Counted from the stretch's first letter, positions 9,490 to 18,275 are shown. The stretch is DNA of 64,000 bases from Paenalicyclobacillus macrosporangiidus (GCF_900116805.1 NZ_FPBV01000006.1:1-64000); one strand, 5' to 3'. The notes: generated by a model not told the origin, from the letters alone. Translations and numbers: made by a program.

Positions 9490-10575
9490 ATGGTGAAGAA
9501 GATGGTGCAGTTGTTCTTCGCGGTCATCGGGGTGGTGTTGGGATACGCATTTTCTCCGGACTTATTCAGGATCGTCTTTCATCTGACCTATGCTCCATTT
9601 AATTCGAAATGGTTTGGGGCTGCGCTGGGCGGCAGTATCTTCGTGCTGTCGACGGTGTGGCTGGTGAATTACGTGACCGCGCTCATCAAGTGGACGGAGG
9701 AACGGCTGCAGAAGGCTCCCCTGGCCGATATCGTCGGCGGGACCATCGGGATGGTGTTCGGGCTGCTGGTGGCGTATCTGTTCGCGCCGGAGCTGCGCGT
9801 CATCCCGGTGGTGGGCCTGCCGTTGCAGTTCTTTGTCAGCCTGCTGTTAGCGTATCTGGGCCTGCGCATCGGGTTCACGAAGCGCGAGGACCTGGTGTCG
9901 CTGTTCGCGGGCCGGCTGACGCTCAAAGAGCGGGATAAGGACAAGAGGGGCGGCGGTTACCGCCCGGGCGAGGCGAAATTGCTGGATACCAGCGTCATCA
10001 TCGACGGGCGCATCGCGGACCTGGTTCAGACGGGGTTCCTGGACGGCGTGCTGGTTATCCCGTCGTTTGTCCTCGAGGAGCTGCAGCACATCGCGGACTC
10101 TTCTGACGTGCTCAAGCGCAACCGCGGCCGGCGCGGTCTCGACGTGCTCAACCGGATCCAGAAGGAGCAAAAGGTGAAAGTCAAGGTGATGGAGGTCGAC
10201 TTCGAGGACCTGCAGGAGGTCGACTCGAAGCTGGTCCGGCTTGCCAAGCAGCTGCAGGGGAAGGTCGTGACGAACGACTTCAACTTGAACAAGGTCTGCG
10301 AGTTGCAAGGCGTCCCCGTCCTCAACATCAATGACCTGGCCAACGCGCTCAAACCCATCGTGCTCCCCGGTGAGGAATTGACGGTGCAGGTCATCAAGGA
10401 CGGGAAGGAGTACAATCAAGGCGTCGCCTATCTGGACGACGGCACGATGATTGTCATCGAAGGCGGCCGCGAATACATCGGGGCCAAGGTGGACGTCCTG
10501 GTGACCAGTGTGTTGCAGACATCGGCCGGCCGGATGATCTTCGCAAAGCCGAAGCTGTTGGAAAAAGCGCTGTGA
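9490..10575 (+). CDS. Membrane PIN/TRAM-domain protein (YacL type)
   Basis: Predicted membrane-anchored nuclease-like protein of 361 residues. The first 120 residues contain about four hydrophobic segments. A PIN domain follows with acidic motifs LLDTSVIIDGRI (from about residue 164) and TNDFNLNK, and the C-terminus is a TRAM RNA-binding domain (YNQGVAYLDDGTMIVIEGG). ATG 9490 is preceded by a GGGGGTGA ribosome binding site. Bacillus YacL occupies the same position beside ispD. Substrate and role are not established, so I leave the symbol empty. Confidence 0.9.
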   Translation: MVKKMVQLFFAVIGVVLGYAFSPDLFRIVFHLTYAPFNSKWFGAALGGSIFVLSTVWLVNYVTALIKWTEERLQKAPLADIVGGTIGMVFGLLVAYLFAPELRVIPVVGLPLQFFVSLLLAYLGLRIGFTKREDLVSLFAGRLTLKERDKDKRGGGYRPGEAKLLDTSVIIDGRIADLVQTGFLDGVLVIPSFVLEELQHIADSSDVLKRNRGRRGLDVLNRIQKEQKVKVKVMEVDFEDLQEVDSKLVRLAKQLQGKVVTNDFNLNKVCELQGVPVLNINDLANALKPIVLPGEELTVQVIKDGKEYNQGVAYLDDGTMIVIEGGREYIGAKVDVLVTSVLQTSAGRMIFAKPKLLEKAL

Positions 10576-10600
10576 CGTGTGTCTGGGAGTGAAGACGGGG

Positions 10601-11338
10601 ATGGTCTACGGGATCGTGGTGGCCGGCGGACAAGGGACCCGGCTGGGCAGGAAGAAGCAGTTCCTGGACCTGGCCGGGTCTCCTGTCTGGGTACGGGCGG
10701 TACGCGCTCTCCTGGACGCGGGGGTCGCCCCGGTCTGGTTGGTGGTGCCCCGGGAGGACGTGGACAGGCTGTCGGCGGAAGCGGACGAGATGGGGTGGCC
10801 GCTGCGGGTCACGGCGGGGGGCGAGACGCGGTTTGATTCCGTGTACAACGGCCTCCGGGAAATCCATGCGTCGTGTCACGGCGCGGATGGGTCTGGCGGG
10901 ACGGATTTCGCCGGTTCGCCCTCGCCGGGGTCGCCGGCTCTGGTGGCCGTGCACGACGCGGCCCGCCCGTTCGTCTCCTCCGAGGACGTGAAGAGCGTGG
11001 TGCGGACGGCCGTCCAGACCGGCGCCGCCATCTTGGCTCGGCCGTGTGCGGAGACGGTGAAGCGGGTGGAGGCGGGGTGCGTCGTGTCGACGGTTCCCCG
11101 GGACACGCTGTGGTTGGCGGAGACGCCGCAGGTATTCCGGCTCGACTGGATGTGGAACGCCTATGGCCGGGTGAACAGGCCCGGTGCGGCGACCGACGAC
11201 GCGTGGGTGATGGAGCAGGCCGGCTACCGGGTGCACGTCGTGCCTTCCACGGCGGAGAACCGGAAGATCACCACGCCCGCGGATTGGGAGTACGCGCGGC
11301 TCTGGGCGCAGCAGCGCTGGGGGAGGCAGGATGGTTGA
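10601..11338 (+). CDS. ispD: 2-C-methyl-D-erythritol 4-phosphate cytidylyltransferase IspD
   Basis: Third enzyme of the MEP isoprenoid pathway, making CDP-methylerythritol from MEP and CTP. The protein has 245 residues with nucleotide-binding AGGQGTRLG at the N-terminus and HDAARPFV in the middle. ATG 10601 is preferred (GGGAG 10 bases upstream); GTG 10589 and 10577 are in-frame alternatives. An extra stretch rich in Gly, Ser and Pro (about residues 95-110) precedes HDAARPFV and is longer than usual. The stop overlaps the ispF ATG (TGATG). Confidence 0.95.
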   Translation: MVYGIVVAGGQGTRLGRKKQFLDLAGSPVWVRAVRALLDAGVAPVWLVVPREDVDRLSAEADEMGWPLRVTAGGETRFDSVYNGLREIHASCHGADGSGGTDFAGSPSPGSPALVAVHDAARPFVSSEDVKSVVRTAVQTGAAILARPCAETVKRVEAGCVVSTVPRDTLWLAETPQVFRLDWMWNAYGRVNRPGAATDDAWVMEQAGYRVHVVPSTAENRKITTPADWEYARLWAQQRWGRQDG

Positions 11339-11829
11339 TGCGCATCGGACTCGGATTTGACGTGCACCGGTTCGCGCCCGGGCGAAGGCTGGTGCTCGGC
11401 GGGGTGGAGATCCCTTCGGACACCGGATTGGAAGGCCATTCGGACGCGGATGTGGTGCTGCACGCCGTGATGGACGCCCTGCTCGGGGCGCTGGCCCTCG
11501 GAGACATCGGGCAGCACTTTCCGAATTCGGATCCCGCCTGGGCGGGGGCGGACAGCGCCCGGCTGTTGCGCACCGTGTGGGGATGGGTGCGGGATCGCGG
11601 GTACCGCCTCGGCAATCTGGATGTGGTGATCCTGGCGGAGCGCCCGAAGATCTTGCCGCACGCCCCGGCCATGCGGGCGCGCATCGCCGAACTGTGCGAG
11701 TGCGATGTGGATCGGGTGAGCATCAAGGCCACCACCATGGAGAAGATGGGATTCGTCGGCCGGGAGGAAGGGATGGCCGCCCAGGTGGTCGTCCTGCTCG
11801 AGCCATACGAGGGAGGCGTGACTCGGTGA
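11338..11829 (+). CDS. ispF: 2-C-methyl-D-erythritol 2,4-cyclodiphosphate synthase IspF
   Basis: Cyclises CDP-ME-2-phosphate to MEcPP in the MEP pathway. The 163-residue protein starts [12 protein letters not shown], with metal ligands in DVH (8-10) and the conserved GHSDADV loop; [15 protein letters not shown] carries the CDP-binding region. It overlaps ispD by one base and gltX by four, so translation of the three genes is probably coupled. Length matches the family. Confidence 0.97.
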   Translation: MRIGLGFDVHRFAPGRRLVLGGVEIPSDTGLEGHSDADVVLHAVMDALLGALALGDIGQHFPNSDPAWAGADSARLLRTVWGWVRDRGYRLGNLDVVILAERPKILPHAPAMRARIAELCECDVDRVSIKATTMEKMGFVGREEGMAAQVVVLLEPYEGGVTR

Positions 11830-13295
11830 CCGTGCGCGTGCGTTATGCTCCAAGCCCCACCGGACACCTGCACATCGGCGGTGTGCGCACCGCCTTGTTC
11901 AACTACCTGTTTGCGCGCCATCACGGCGGGGCGTTCATCCTGCGAATTGAAGACACCGATTTGGAGCGCAACGTCGCCGGCGCCGAGGAAGAGATGTTGG
12001 AGGGCTTCCGGTGGCTTGGGCTGACCTGGGACGAAGGGCCTGACGTGGGTGGTCCCCGGGGGCCCTACCGTTGCACCGAGCGGCTGCCCCTGTATCGGGA
12101 GGCCTTGGCGCGGCTGGAGGCGGAAGGATGGGTGTACCCGTGCTTCTGCACGCCGGAGCAGTTGGAGGCCGAGCGGCAGGAAGCGCTGCGCGAAGGGCGC
12201 GTGCCGCGGTACAGCGGCCGCTGTCGGCACCTCAACGAGGCGGAACGCCGGGAGCGGATGGCAGCGGGTCTTCGGCCCAACTGGCGGTTCGCGGTGCCCG
12301 CGGGTCGGACGCTGACGTTTGACGACGGTGTCCGCGGCTCCGTTTCATTTGTCAGTGACGACCTTGGGGATTTCGTCGTCGTGAAGTCCAACGGGATGCC
12401 GACGTACAATTTCCAGGTCGTCGTCGATGACGCGGCGATGGCGATCACGCACGTGATCCGCGGCGAGGAGCACCTTTCGAACACGCCCCGCCAGCTTCTG
12501 ATCTACGAGGCGCTCCACCTCTCGCCGCCGGCGTTCGCGCACCTGCCGCAGGTGCTGAACGCCGACCGCAAGAAACTGAGCAAGCGCGATCCGAACGTGC
12601 AGCCGCTCCATGTCTACCGGGATCGCGGGTATGTGCCCGAGGCCTTGGTGAACTTCCTGGCTTTGCTCGGATGGTCTCCGGGAGGGGAAGAGGAGCTTCT
12701 GCCCATGTCGGAGTTGGTGGCGCGGTTCGATCTCAATCGCGTCGGCCACAGCGGAGCCATCTTCGACGTGGAAAAGCTGCGGTGGATGGCGGGGGTGTAC
12801 CTGCGGAAACTCCCGGTCTCTGACCTGACCCGGCTGGTGCAGGACCAACTCCGCCGGCACGGTATGGCGTTGCCGGAGGGGACGGACGCGGGGTGGCTGG
12901 AGCGGGTGGTCGCGCTGCATCAGGACCACCTGGCCTGTGCCGCCGACTTCATCGAGGAGGCGGCCGGGTTTTTCACGCCGGAGGTGGATTGGTCCGACGA
13001 GGCGCGCGCGGTGTTGGGGGAAACGGGGGCCGCGGACGTCGTCGGCATGTATCTGCAACTGGCGAAGGATGATGAGGACTGGAGCGCGGAGGCCAGCCGC
13101 GCCCGGTTCCGGCGCGTTCAGCAGGCGCTGGGCGTGAAGGGCCGGCATCTGTTCATGCCCGTGCGCGCGGCGGTCACGGGGGCCATCCATGGCCCGGATC
13201 TGCAACAGACCATCGCGTTGCTGCCCAAATTGTGGGTGCTGGCGCGGTTGGAGGCCGCCCTGCGATTGACAAAGCCGAGTGCGTCGATACAATGA
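11826..13295 (+). CDS. gltX: Glutamate--tRNA ligase
   Basis: Class I aminoacyl-tRNA synthetase of 489 residues. The HIGH-type motif is in [10 protein letters not shown] and the KMSKS-type motif reads KKLSKRD, as in bacterial GluRS. GTG 11826 overlaps the ispF stop by four bases (GTGA) behind a GGGAGG ribosome binding site. Whether the enzyme is discriminating or also charges tRNA-Gln cannot be read here. The final 30 bases contain a strong promoter for the T-box RNA and cysS. Confidence 0.96.
   Translation: MTVRVRYAPSPTGHLHIGGVRTALFNYLFARHHGGAFILRIEDTDLERNVAGAEEEMLEGFRWLGLTWDEGPDVGGPRGPYRCTERLPLYREALARLEAEGWVYPCFCTPEQLEAERQEALREGRVPRYSGRCRHLNEAERRERMAAGLRPNWRFAVPAGRTLTFDDGVRGSVSFVSDDLGDFVVVKSNGMPTYNFQVVVDDAAMAITHVIRGEEHLSNTPRQLLIYEALHLSPPAFAHLPQVLNADRKKLSKRDPNVQPLHVYRDRGYVPEALVNFLALLGWSPGGEEELLPMSELVARFDLNRVGHSGAIFDVEKLRWMAGVYLRKLPVSDLTRLVQDQLRRHGMALPEGTDAGWLERVVALHQDHLACAADFIEEAAGFFTPEVDWSDEARAVLGETGAADVVGMYLQLAKDDEDWSAEASRARFRRVQQALGVKGRHLFMPVRAAVTGAIHGPDLQQTIALLPKLWVLARLEAALRLTKPSASIQ
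13266..13293 (+). promoter_or_regulatory. SigmaA promoter of the cysS T-box transcript
   Basis: A consensus TTGACA at 13266-13271, 16-base spacer and TACAAT at 13288-13293 lie inside the 3' end of gltX; the -10 overlaps the gltX stop codon. Transcription would start near 13300 and enter the T-box leader. Confidence 0.9.
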
Positions 13296-13341
13296 GGCTT
13301 ATCACTTGGTGCACAAGGTGAACTGGTACGGCGATTGGCGG

Positions 13342-13590
13342 GAAGAGTAAGCGGGACCGCCGGCCACAGAGAGGAGGCGCCGGGCCGCGAGGCCCGGGTG
13401 GGAGCGCCTTCGGCCGGCCCCCGTGGAAGTGCGCCCGCCAGCTCCGGAAGGAACGGCGCCGCCCGCCGGGCGCGCTCAGTAAAATCCGGCGCCTGGGCCC
13501 CGTTAACGGCCCGCTGAGGGGGCGCATCCAAGCGCCAATCAGAGTGGAACCGCGGCAATACCGTCTCTGGCGCAGGGACGGTTTTTTTCA
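13342..13590 (+). ncRNA. Cysteine T-box leader of cysS
   Basis: tRNA-sensing transcription attenuator. The antiterminator T-box reads AGAGTGGAACCGCGG at 13541-13555 (canonical AGGGTGGNACCGCG). A terminator follows, CCGTCTCT (13561-13568) with AGGGACGG (13574-13581), then seven T. Stem I is visible: GCGGG (13351-13355) pairs with CCCGC (13434-13438), GCCGGCC (13359-13365) with GGCCGGC (13412-13418), and AGAGAG lies between. In the 3' side of the specifier loop GGAAGTGC places TGC, a Cys codon, at 13430-13432. The T-box UGGA pairs with the UCCA end expected of tRNA-Cys. Uncharged tRNA-Cys should therefore allow read-through into cysS. Confidence 0.93.
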
Positions 13591-13627
13591 TGGACGGACA
13601 GACTATGCCCAGAAAGGGGTACCTCGC

Positions 13628-15067
13628 ATGGCGATCCGGTTGTACAACACGATGACTGGGCAGAAGGAGGAGCTCCGGACCATCGAACCGGGGAAGGTGC
13701 GGTTTTACGCCTGCGGACCGACGGTGTACAACTACTTTCACATCGGCAACGCGCGCATGTTTGTCGTGTTCGACACCGTCCGCCGCTACCTGGAATACCA
13801 GGGGTATCAGGTCCGCTACGTGCAGAACTTCACGGACGTGGACGACCGCATCATCCAGCGGGCTCTTGAGACGGGGCAGCACGTCCGGGACGTGGCCGAC
13901 TTCTATATCCAGGCGTACTTCGAAGACGCGGACGCCCTGGGGATACGCCGGGCCGACGTCCATCCCCGCGTGACGGAGTGCATCCCGGATATCATTCGTT
14001 TCATCCAGGACCTGATAGACGGCGGCCACGCCTACGTGCGGGACGGGAACGTGTGGTTTGACACCTCCTCATTCCCCGGGTACGGGAAGCTGTCCCACCA
14101 GTCATTGGAAGACATGCAGGCGGGGTTTCGCATCGAGGTGAACGAGAACAAGGACGATCCGACCGATTTCGCGCTCTGGAAAGCCGCGAAACCGGGGGAG
14201 GAATTCTGGGACAGCCCGTGGGGGCCGGGGCGCCCAGGATGGCACATCGAGTGCTCGGTGATGAACCTGAAGCACCTCGGTGAAGAGATTGACATTCACG
14301 CCGGCGGGCGCGACCTGGTGTTTCCGCACCACGAGAACGAGATTGCGCAGAGCGAAGCCCGTTCGGGGCACACCTTCGCGCGTTACTGGATGCACAACGG
14401 CACCCTGAACATCAACGGGGAGAAGATGTCGAAGTCCCTGGGGAATTTCATCCTGACGCGCGACTTGCTGCAGCGGCGTCCGGCGCGGGCCATCCGGTTC
14501 TTTCTGTTGAGCGCGCACTACCGCCACCCGCTCAATTACACGGAAGAGGCCATGGACCAGGCGGAACAGGCGTTGGAGCGGGTGGACCGCTGCCTGCGCA
14601 ATCTGGAGCACCGGTTGGAGGCGCTCACCGGGCTCCCGGCGCCATTCGCCGGACTCCACGACGGAGCGGCGCCGAACGACGCCATCCAATCGGTGCGGGA
14701 TCAGTTTGTGGCGGCGATGGACGACGACTTCAACACGGCGGATGCCATCGCGGCGTTGTTTGAGGGCGTGCGGCAGGCGAACACCTACCTGGCGGGCTCC
14801 GACGTCACGGTGGCGGGCGTGCAGGCGTGGAAAGACCTCTTGGAGGAACTGCTCGGGGTGCTGGGCTTGACCGGGATCGCCGCCGAAGTTCCAAACGCTG
14901 CGGCGGGGAGCATCGCCGAGGACGAGGTGGAACAGCGGTTGGCGGAGCGGGCGGAAGCGCGGAAACGCCGGGATTTCGCCCGGGCGGACGCCATCCGCGA
15001 CGAGCTGGAGCGGCAGGGGATTGTCATTGAAGACACGCCGCAGGGGACGAGATGGTACCGGCGATGA
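13628..15067 (+). CDS. cysS: Cysteine--tRNA ligase
   Basis: Class I synthetase of 479 residues charging tRNA-Cys. It shows the zinc-site cysteine in YACGPTVYN, HIGH motif as YFHIGNAR, a second zinc cysteine in HIECSVMN, and KMSKS in GEKMSKSLGNF. ATG 13628 follows AAAGGGG at 10 bases. It is the first gene behind the T-box; the serine acetyltransferase gene cysE, which sits between gltX and cysS in Bacillus subtilis, is absent here. It overlaps mrnC. Confidence 0.97.
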   Translation: MAIRLYNTMTGQKEELRTIEPGKVRFYACGPTVYNYFHIGNARMFVVFDTVRRYLEYQGYQVRYVQNFTDVDDRIIQRALETGQHVRDVADFYIQAYFEDADALGIRRADVHPRVTECIPDIIRFIQDLIDGGHAYVRDGNVWFDTSSFPGYGKLSHQSLEDMQAGFRIEVNENKDDPTDFALWKAAKPGEEFWDSPWGPGRPGWHIECSVMNLKHLGEEIDIHAGGRDLVFPHHENEIAQSEARSGHTFARYWMHNGTLNINGEKMSKSLGNFILTRDLLQRRPARAIRFFLLSAHYRHPLNYTEEAMDQAEQALERVDRCLRNLEHRLEALTGLPAPFAGLHDGAAPNDAIQSVRDQFVAAMDDDFNTADAIAALFEGVRQANTYLAGSDVTVAGVQAWKDLLEELLGVLGLTGIAAEVPNAAAGSIAEDEVEQRLAERAEARKRRDFARADAIRDELERQGIVIEDTPQGTRWYRR

Positions 15068-15543
15068 ACGGCGCGCAGGATGCCAAGCATGCGCATTTGG
15101 ATCCGCGCGGCATTCCCACGTTGGCGTTGGCGTTTATCGGCGATGCGGTGTGGGAACTGCGGGTGCGGGAACACGTGCTGCGGAAGGGGGTCCGCCGCCC
15201 GCACGAACTGCACCAGGCGACGACGCGCTACGTGCGCGCGCGTTCCCAGGCCCATCTGGCCGCCGTGCTGGGGCCGCTGCTCAGTGAGGAGGAGCGCGGC
15301 TTCCTTCGCCGGGGCCGCAATGCCAAGCCAGGCCACACCCGCAAGAGCGCCGATGTCCTCGACTATCGGCACAGCACGGGGTTTGAGACGCTGATAGGGT
15401 ATCTGTACACGTCGGGTCAGCGGGATCGTCTGGATGAACTGTGCCATCGCGCGCTGGCCGCGATCGATGATTGGGAGGAGGATGCACATGCGCGCGAGCA
15501 GGCGGACAAGCAACCCGAGGGAGGCGCGGACGGCGCGCCGTGA
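15052..15543 (+). CDS. mrnC: Mini-ribonuclease 3
   Basis: RNase III-like enzyme without a double-stranded RNA-binding domain; in Bacillus it trims 23S rRNA ends. The 163-residue protein has the catalytic motif FIGDAVWELRVRE and a second acidic helix late in the chain. ATG 15052 lies 5 bases after AGGGG and overlaps cysS by 16 bases; ATG 15064 (overlap ATGA) is an alternative. rlmB starts inside its 3' end. Confidence 0.93.
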   Translation: MVPAMNGAQDAKHAHLDPRGIPTLALAFIGDAVWELRVREHVLRKGVRRPHELHQATTRYVRARSQAHLAAVLGPLLSEEERGFLRRGRNAKPGHTRKSADVLDYRHSTGFETLIGYLYTSGQRDRLDELCHRALAAIDDWEEDAHAREQADKQPEGGADGAP

Positions 15544-16345
15544 CCAGCCCGGGCGCCGGGAGCAACCGGCCAGGCGGGCGACACCGGCGACACCGGACTG
15601 GGCGGATGCGGCCGATGCGTTGGGCGCGGGCGCCATCGTCGGACGGCATCCGGTGCTGGAGGCCCTGAAGTCGGGGCGCCCCATCAACAAGATCCTGGTC
15701 GCCGATTCGGCGGAGGGCGGAAGCCTGACCGAGATCCTCGGCAGAGCCCGCTCGGCCGGGATTGTCGTGCAGTCGGTGCCGCGCCAGTCCCTCTCGCGGA
15801 TGTTCGGAGACGCACACCAAGGGGTGGCGGCGTACGTGGCGCCGAGGGCGTACGTGGAACTGGACGACGTCATCGCCAGGGACACGGGGCAGCCGCCGCT
15901 GGTGTTGTTGTTGGACGAGGTGACGGACCCGGCGAACTTCGGCGCCATCCTGCGCACGGCCGAAGCCACCGCAGTGCAGGGGGTGGTGATCCCCAAGCGG
16001 CGGGCGGTCCCTTTGACGGAGGCCGTGGCAAAGGCGGCGGCGGGCGCGGTCGAATACGTGCCGGTGGCGCGCGTGGCCAACCTGGTGCAGGCGATGGAGC
16101 GGCTGAAGGAGGCGGGCTACTGGTTGGTGGGCGCCGACGTCGCGGGGGCACACCTCTATACGGAGGTGGACTACCGGGGCGCCATGGCGTTGGTCATCGG
16201 CGCCGAGGGCAAGGGGCTCAGCCGGCTGGTCAAGGAGCACTGCGACTACCTGGTCCGGTTGCCGATGCTCGGGCACTTGCAGAGTTTGAACGCGTCGGTG
16301 GCGGCGGGGGTCATGCTGTATGAAGTCGTCCGCCAGCGCGCGTAG
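15488..16345 (+). CDS. rlmB: 23S rRNA 2'-O-methyltransferase, TrmH/RlmB family
   Basis: SPOUT-fold RNA methyltransferase of 285 residues. The SpoU motifs are clear: NFGAILRTAEA, VIGAEGKGLSR, and the C-terminal LPMLGHLQSLNASVA that forms the knot and binds S-adenosylmethionine. Residues 1-45 are a poorly conserved Arg-rich tail, longer than usual. ATG 15488 follows GGAGGAGG (15474-15481) at 6 bases and overlaps mrnC by 56 bases. The assignment as RlmB (G2251-type) rests on family and operon position. Confidence 0.9.
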   Translation: MRASRRTSNPREARTARRDQPGRREQPARRATPATPDWADAADALGAGAIVGRHPVLEALKSGRPINKILVADSAEGGSLTEILGRARSAGIVVQSVPRQSLSRMFGDAHQGVAAYVAPRAYVELDDVIARDTGQPPLVLLLDEVTDPANFGAILRTAEATAVQGVVIPKRRAVPLTEAVAKAAAGAVEYVPVARVANLVQAMERLKEAGYWLVGADVAGAHLYTEVDYRGAMALVIGAEGKGLSRLVKEHCDYLVRLPMLGHLQSLNASVAAGVMLYEVVRQRA

Positions 16346-16871
16346 TCCCCGCCGGGGCGGAAAGTGTCTGATGGTGGACGGGTACAACGTGATTGCCCGG
16401 ATGAACCACATTTCCCTGCGCGACGTGGAGGACGTGGACGAGCAGCGGGAACGCCTCGTCGCATCCCTGGCGGAATACGCGGCGTACGCCGGGGAAGACG
16501 TGATTGTGGTGTTCGACGCGCACCACACGGGAGAACCGGAGCGCGCGTATCACGTCGGCCCGGTGATGGTGGTGTACACGGCGTACGGGGAGACGGCGGA
16601 CCAGTACATCGAGCGCGAGGTGTACCGCCTGCGCGACATCTACCGCCAGGTGACGGTGGCCACGTCGGATGCAGCGGAACAGCAGGTGGCCTTTGGCGGG
16701 GGCGCCCTGCGCATCTCGGCGGACGGGCTGTTGCGGCGGGTGGAGGAGATGCGGGCTGCGGTGCGGGCCATTACGGAGGAGCGGACGCAACCGGCGCCGC
16801 CGCGGGTGATGGATCACCTGCAGCGCGAGGTGGCCAGCATCCTGGAGTCGTGGCGCAGGCAACAGGACTAG
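16320..16871 (+). CDS. rae1: NYN/PIN-like endoribonuclease Rae1 (YacP)
   Basis: Small endoribonuclease of 183 residues; Bacillus Rae1 cleaves mRNA in the ribosomal A site. The NYN-type domain starts with MVDGYNVI and has VVFDAHH and a Thr/Asp motif (ATSDAAEQ). ATG 16320 overlaps rlmB by 26 bases, continuing the chain of overlaps cysS-mrnC-rlmB-rae1. The first 17 residues are basic and variable. Confidence 0.9.
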   Translation: MKSSASARSPRRGGKCLMVDGYNVIARMNHISLRDVEDVDEQRERLVASLAEYAAYAGEDVIVVFDAHHTGEPERAYHVGPVMVVYTAYGETADQYIEREVYRLRDIYRQVTVATSDAAEQQVAFGGGALRISADGLLRRVEEMRAAVRAITEERTQPAPPRVMDHLQREVASILESWRRQQD

Positions 16872-16874
16872 GAA

Positions 16875-16904
16875 TTGACCGTGATAGATTACATAATGTA
16901 TAAT
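16875..16904 (+). promoter_or_regulatory. SigmaA promoter of sigH
   Basis: TTGACC at 16875-16880, an 18-base spacer and a perfect TATAAT at 16899-16904, three bases behind the rae1 stop codon. Transcription would begin near 16911, 30 bases before the sigH start. Confidence 0.88.
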
Positions 16905-16940
16905 GGCTTCGATCCTGACAGCCGATTCGGGGTGATTTAT

Positions 16941-17591
16941 TTGACGGTGCAACTAGAGACGTCTTCCGTGAACGCCCTGGAGGAGCGCAGCGACGAAGAA
17001 CTGGTGGAAGCTGTGCGCAACGGCGACGATCAGGCGCTGGAGTATCTGATCCATAAATACCGAAATTTCGTGCGCGCAAAGGCTCGTTCCTATTTCTTGA
17101 TCGGCGCGGATCGAGAGGACATCGTCCAAGAAGGCATGATTGGCCTATACAAATCCATTCGCGATTATCGCGAGGACAAGTTGACCTCGTTCAAAGCGTT
17201 CGCAGAACTGTGCATCACTCGCCAGATCATCACGGCCATCAAGACGGCGACTCGCCAAAAGCATATCCCGCTGAATTCCTACGTTTCTTTGGACAAGCCC
17301 ATCTACGACGAAGACTCCGATCGAACGCTCCTGGATGTCATTGGGGCCGCCCGGGTGACGGATCCGGAGGAACTGGTGATCCATCAGGAGGAGTTTGATG
17401 ACATTGAAGTGAAAATGTCCGAATTATTGAGCGACTTGGAGCGGCAGGTGCTGATGCTGTACCTGGACGGCCGTTCGTACCAGGAGATTGCGGTCGATCT
17501 CGATCGCCATGTGAAATCCATCGACAACGCCCTCCAACGGGTCAAGCGGAAGTTGGAGAAATACCTGTCCGGACGAAACATCGGTTCCTGA
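16941..17591 (+). CDS. sigH: RNA polymerase sigma factor SigH
   Basis: Sigma-70-family factor of 216 residues for transition-state and sporulation-onset genes. Region 2 is nearly identical to Bacillus SigH (NFVRAKARSYFLIGADREDI, QEGMIGLYKSIRD, FAELCITRQI) and region 4 contains DGRSYQEIA. The start is TTG 16941, 5 bases after GGGGTGA, giving the family length. An in-frame upstream TTG at 16875 is really the -35 hexamer of the promoter and cannot be a start for that transcript. The N-terminal 20 residues differ from Bacillus. Confidence 0.96.
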   Translation: MTVQLETSSVNALEERSDEELVEAVRNGDDQALEYLIHKYRNFVRAKARSYFLIGADREDIVQEGMIGLYKSIRDYREDKLTSFKAFAELCITRQIITAIKTATRQKHIPLNSYVSLDKPIYDEDSDRTLLDVIGAARVTDPEELVIHQEEFDDIEVKMSELLSDLERQVLMLYLDGRSYQEIAVDLDRHVKSIDNALQRVKRKLEKYLSGRNIGS

Positions 17592-17711
17592 CGGTGAGTG
17601 GCGGACTTCCCGCCCGGAATTCCCCGTCCGGCGGGGTATACGCCTGCACGCGGATGTCCATACTGGCATGTTGAACCCCGTGCCCGGCGCCTTCCGGAAG
17701 GCTGGGGCGTA

Positions 17712-17740
17712 TTGACACCTCGCGGCCCCTGTGTTACCCT
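17712..17740 (+). promoter_or_regulatory. SigmaA promoter of rpmG-secE-nusG
   Basis: TTGACA at 17712-17717, 17-base spacer and TACCCT at 17735-17740. Start predicted near 17747, about 67 bases before rpmG. The 120 bases between the sigH stop and this promoter hold no other recognisable feature. Confidence 0.82.
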
Positions 17741-17755
17741 ATTTTAGGCCTATCA

Positions 17756-17780
17756 GGGGGCATGGGATGCCCTTTTTATT
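17756..17780 (+). terminator. Terminator-like hairpin between the rpmG promoter and gene
   Basis: GGGCAT (17758-17763), GGG loop and ATGCCC (17767-17772) are followed by TTTTTATT. It may end read-through from sigH, or act as an attenuator for rpmG; with the start site near 17747 the terminated RNA would be only about 30 bases. Confidence 0.6.
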
Positions 17781-17813
17781 ATGGCGTGCGCCCTGCCGGG
17801 GAGGTGTATCGGA

Positions 17814-17963
17814 ATGCGCGTAATCATTACGCTTGCTTGCACCGAGTGCAAACAACGGAACTATACAACGACGAAGAACAAGAAGAACGACCCGGATCGC
17901 CTCGAAATCAAGAAGTTCTGCCGGACCTGCAACTCTCATACGGTGCACCGGGAGACCCGCTGA
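17814..17963 (+). CDS. rpmG: 50S ribosomal protein L33, zinc-binding form
   Basis: Small large-subunit protein of 49 residues near the E site. It keeps the four zinc cysteines C9, C12, C36 and C39 (CTEC and CRTC), so it is the zinc-dependent form rather than the zinc-free paralogue. ATG 17814 follows GGGGAGG at about 9 bases. It precedes secE and nusG in the usual Bacillales order; no tRNA-Trp gene is present in the gap to secE. Confidence 0.96.
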   Translation: MRVIITLACTECKQRNYTTTKNKKNDPDRLEIKKFCRTCNSHTVHRETR

Positions 17964-18047
17964 CGTCGTCGGGGCGAAGCGGCGCGGGCGAGTGTCCGTC
18001 TGCGCCCGTCGAGTCTGGTCTGAGCTTGAAGAGCGGGGGCGTTCACG

Positions 18048-18275
18048 ATGTCGAAGCCGAAAGATGCGGTCGTCCACCCCAAGCCCCGCCGGACCGGTGT
18101 GGTTCGGTTCTTCGTGGAGACGGTACACGAGCTGCGGCGGGTGCGCTGGCCAAAGCGAAGAGAAGTGGTCAATTATACAGTGGCCGCGTTGTTGGTGTGC
18201 TTCCTCATGGGCTTGTTGGTGTGGGGCTTCGACCTCGGTGTGGCCAGGCTGTTTGCGCTGGTCAATCTGGTCTGA
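18048..18275 (+). CDS. secE: Preprotein translocase subunit SecE
   Basis: Short SecE of 75 residues that clamps SecY in the plasma membrane. A conserved amphipathic helix (VHELRRVRWPKRREVVNYT) precedes one transmembrane segment at about residues 43-63. The N-terminus is basic and variable. ATG 18048 follows GGGGGCG. Its partner secY is at 44426. Confidence 0.95.
   Translation: MSKPKDAVVHPKPRRTGVVRFFVETVHELRRVRWPKRREVVNYTVAALLVCFLMGLLVWGFDLGVARLFALVNLV

Noticed and set aside
17964-18047. tRNA-Trp gene expected between rpmG and secE in some Firmicutes
   Set aside because: The 84-base gap has no T-arm sequence, acceptor pairing or anticodon arm of a tRNA.
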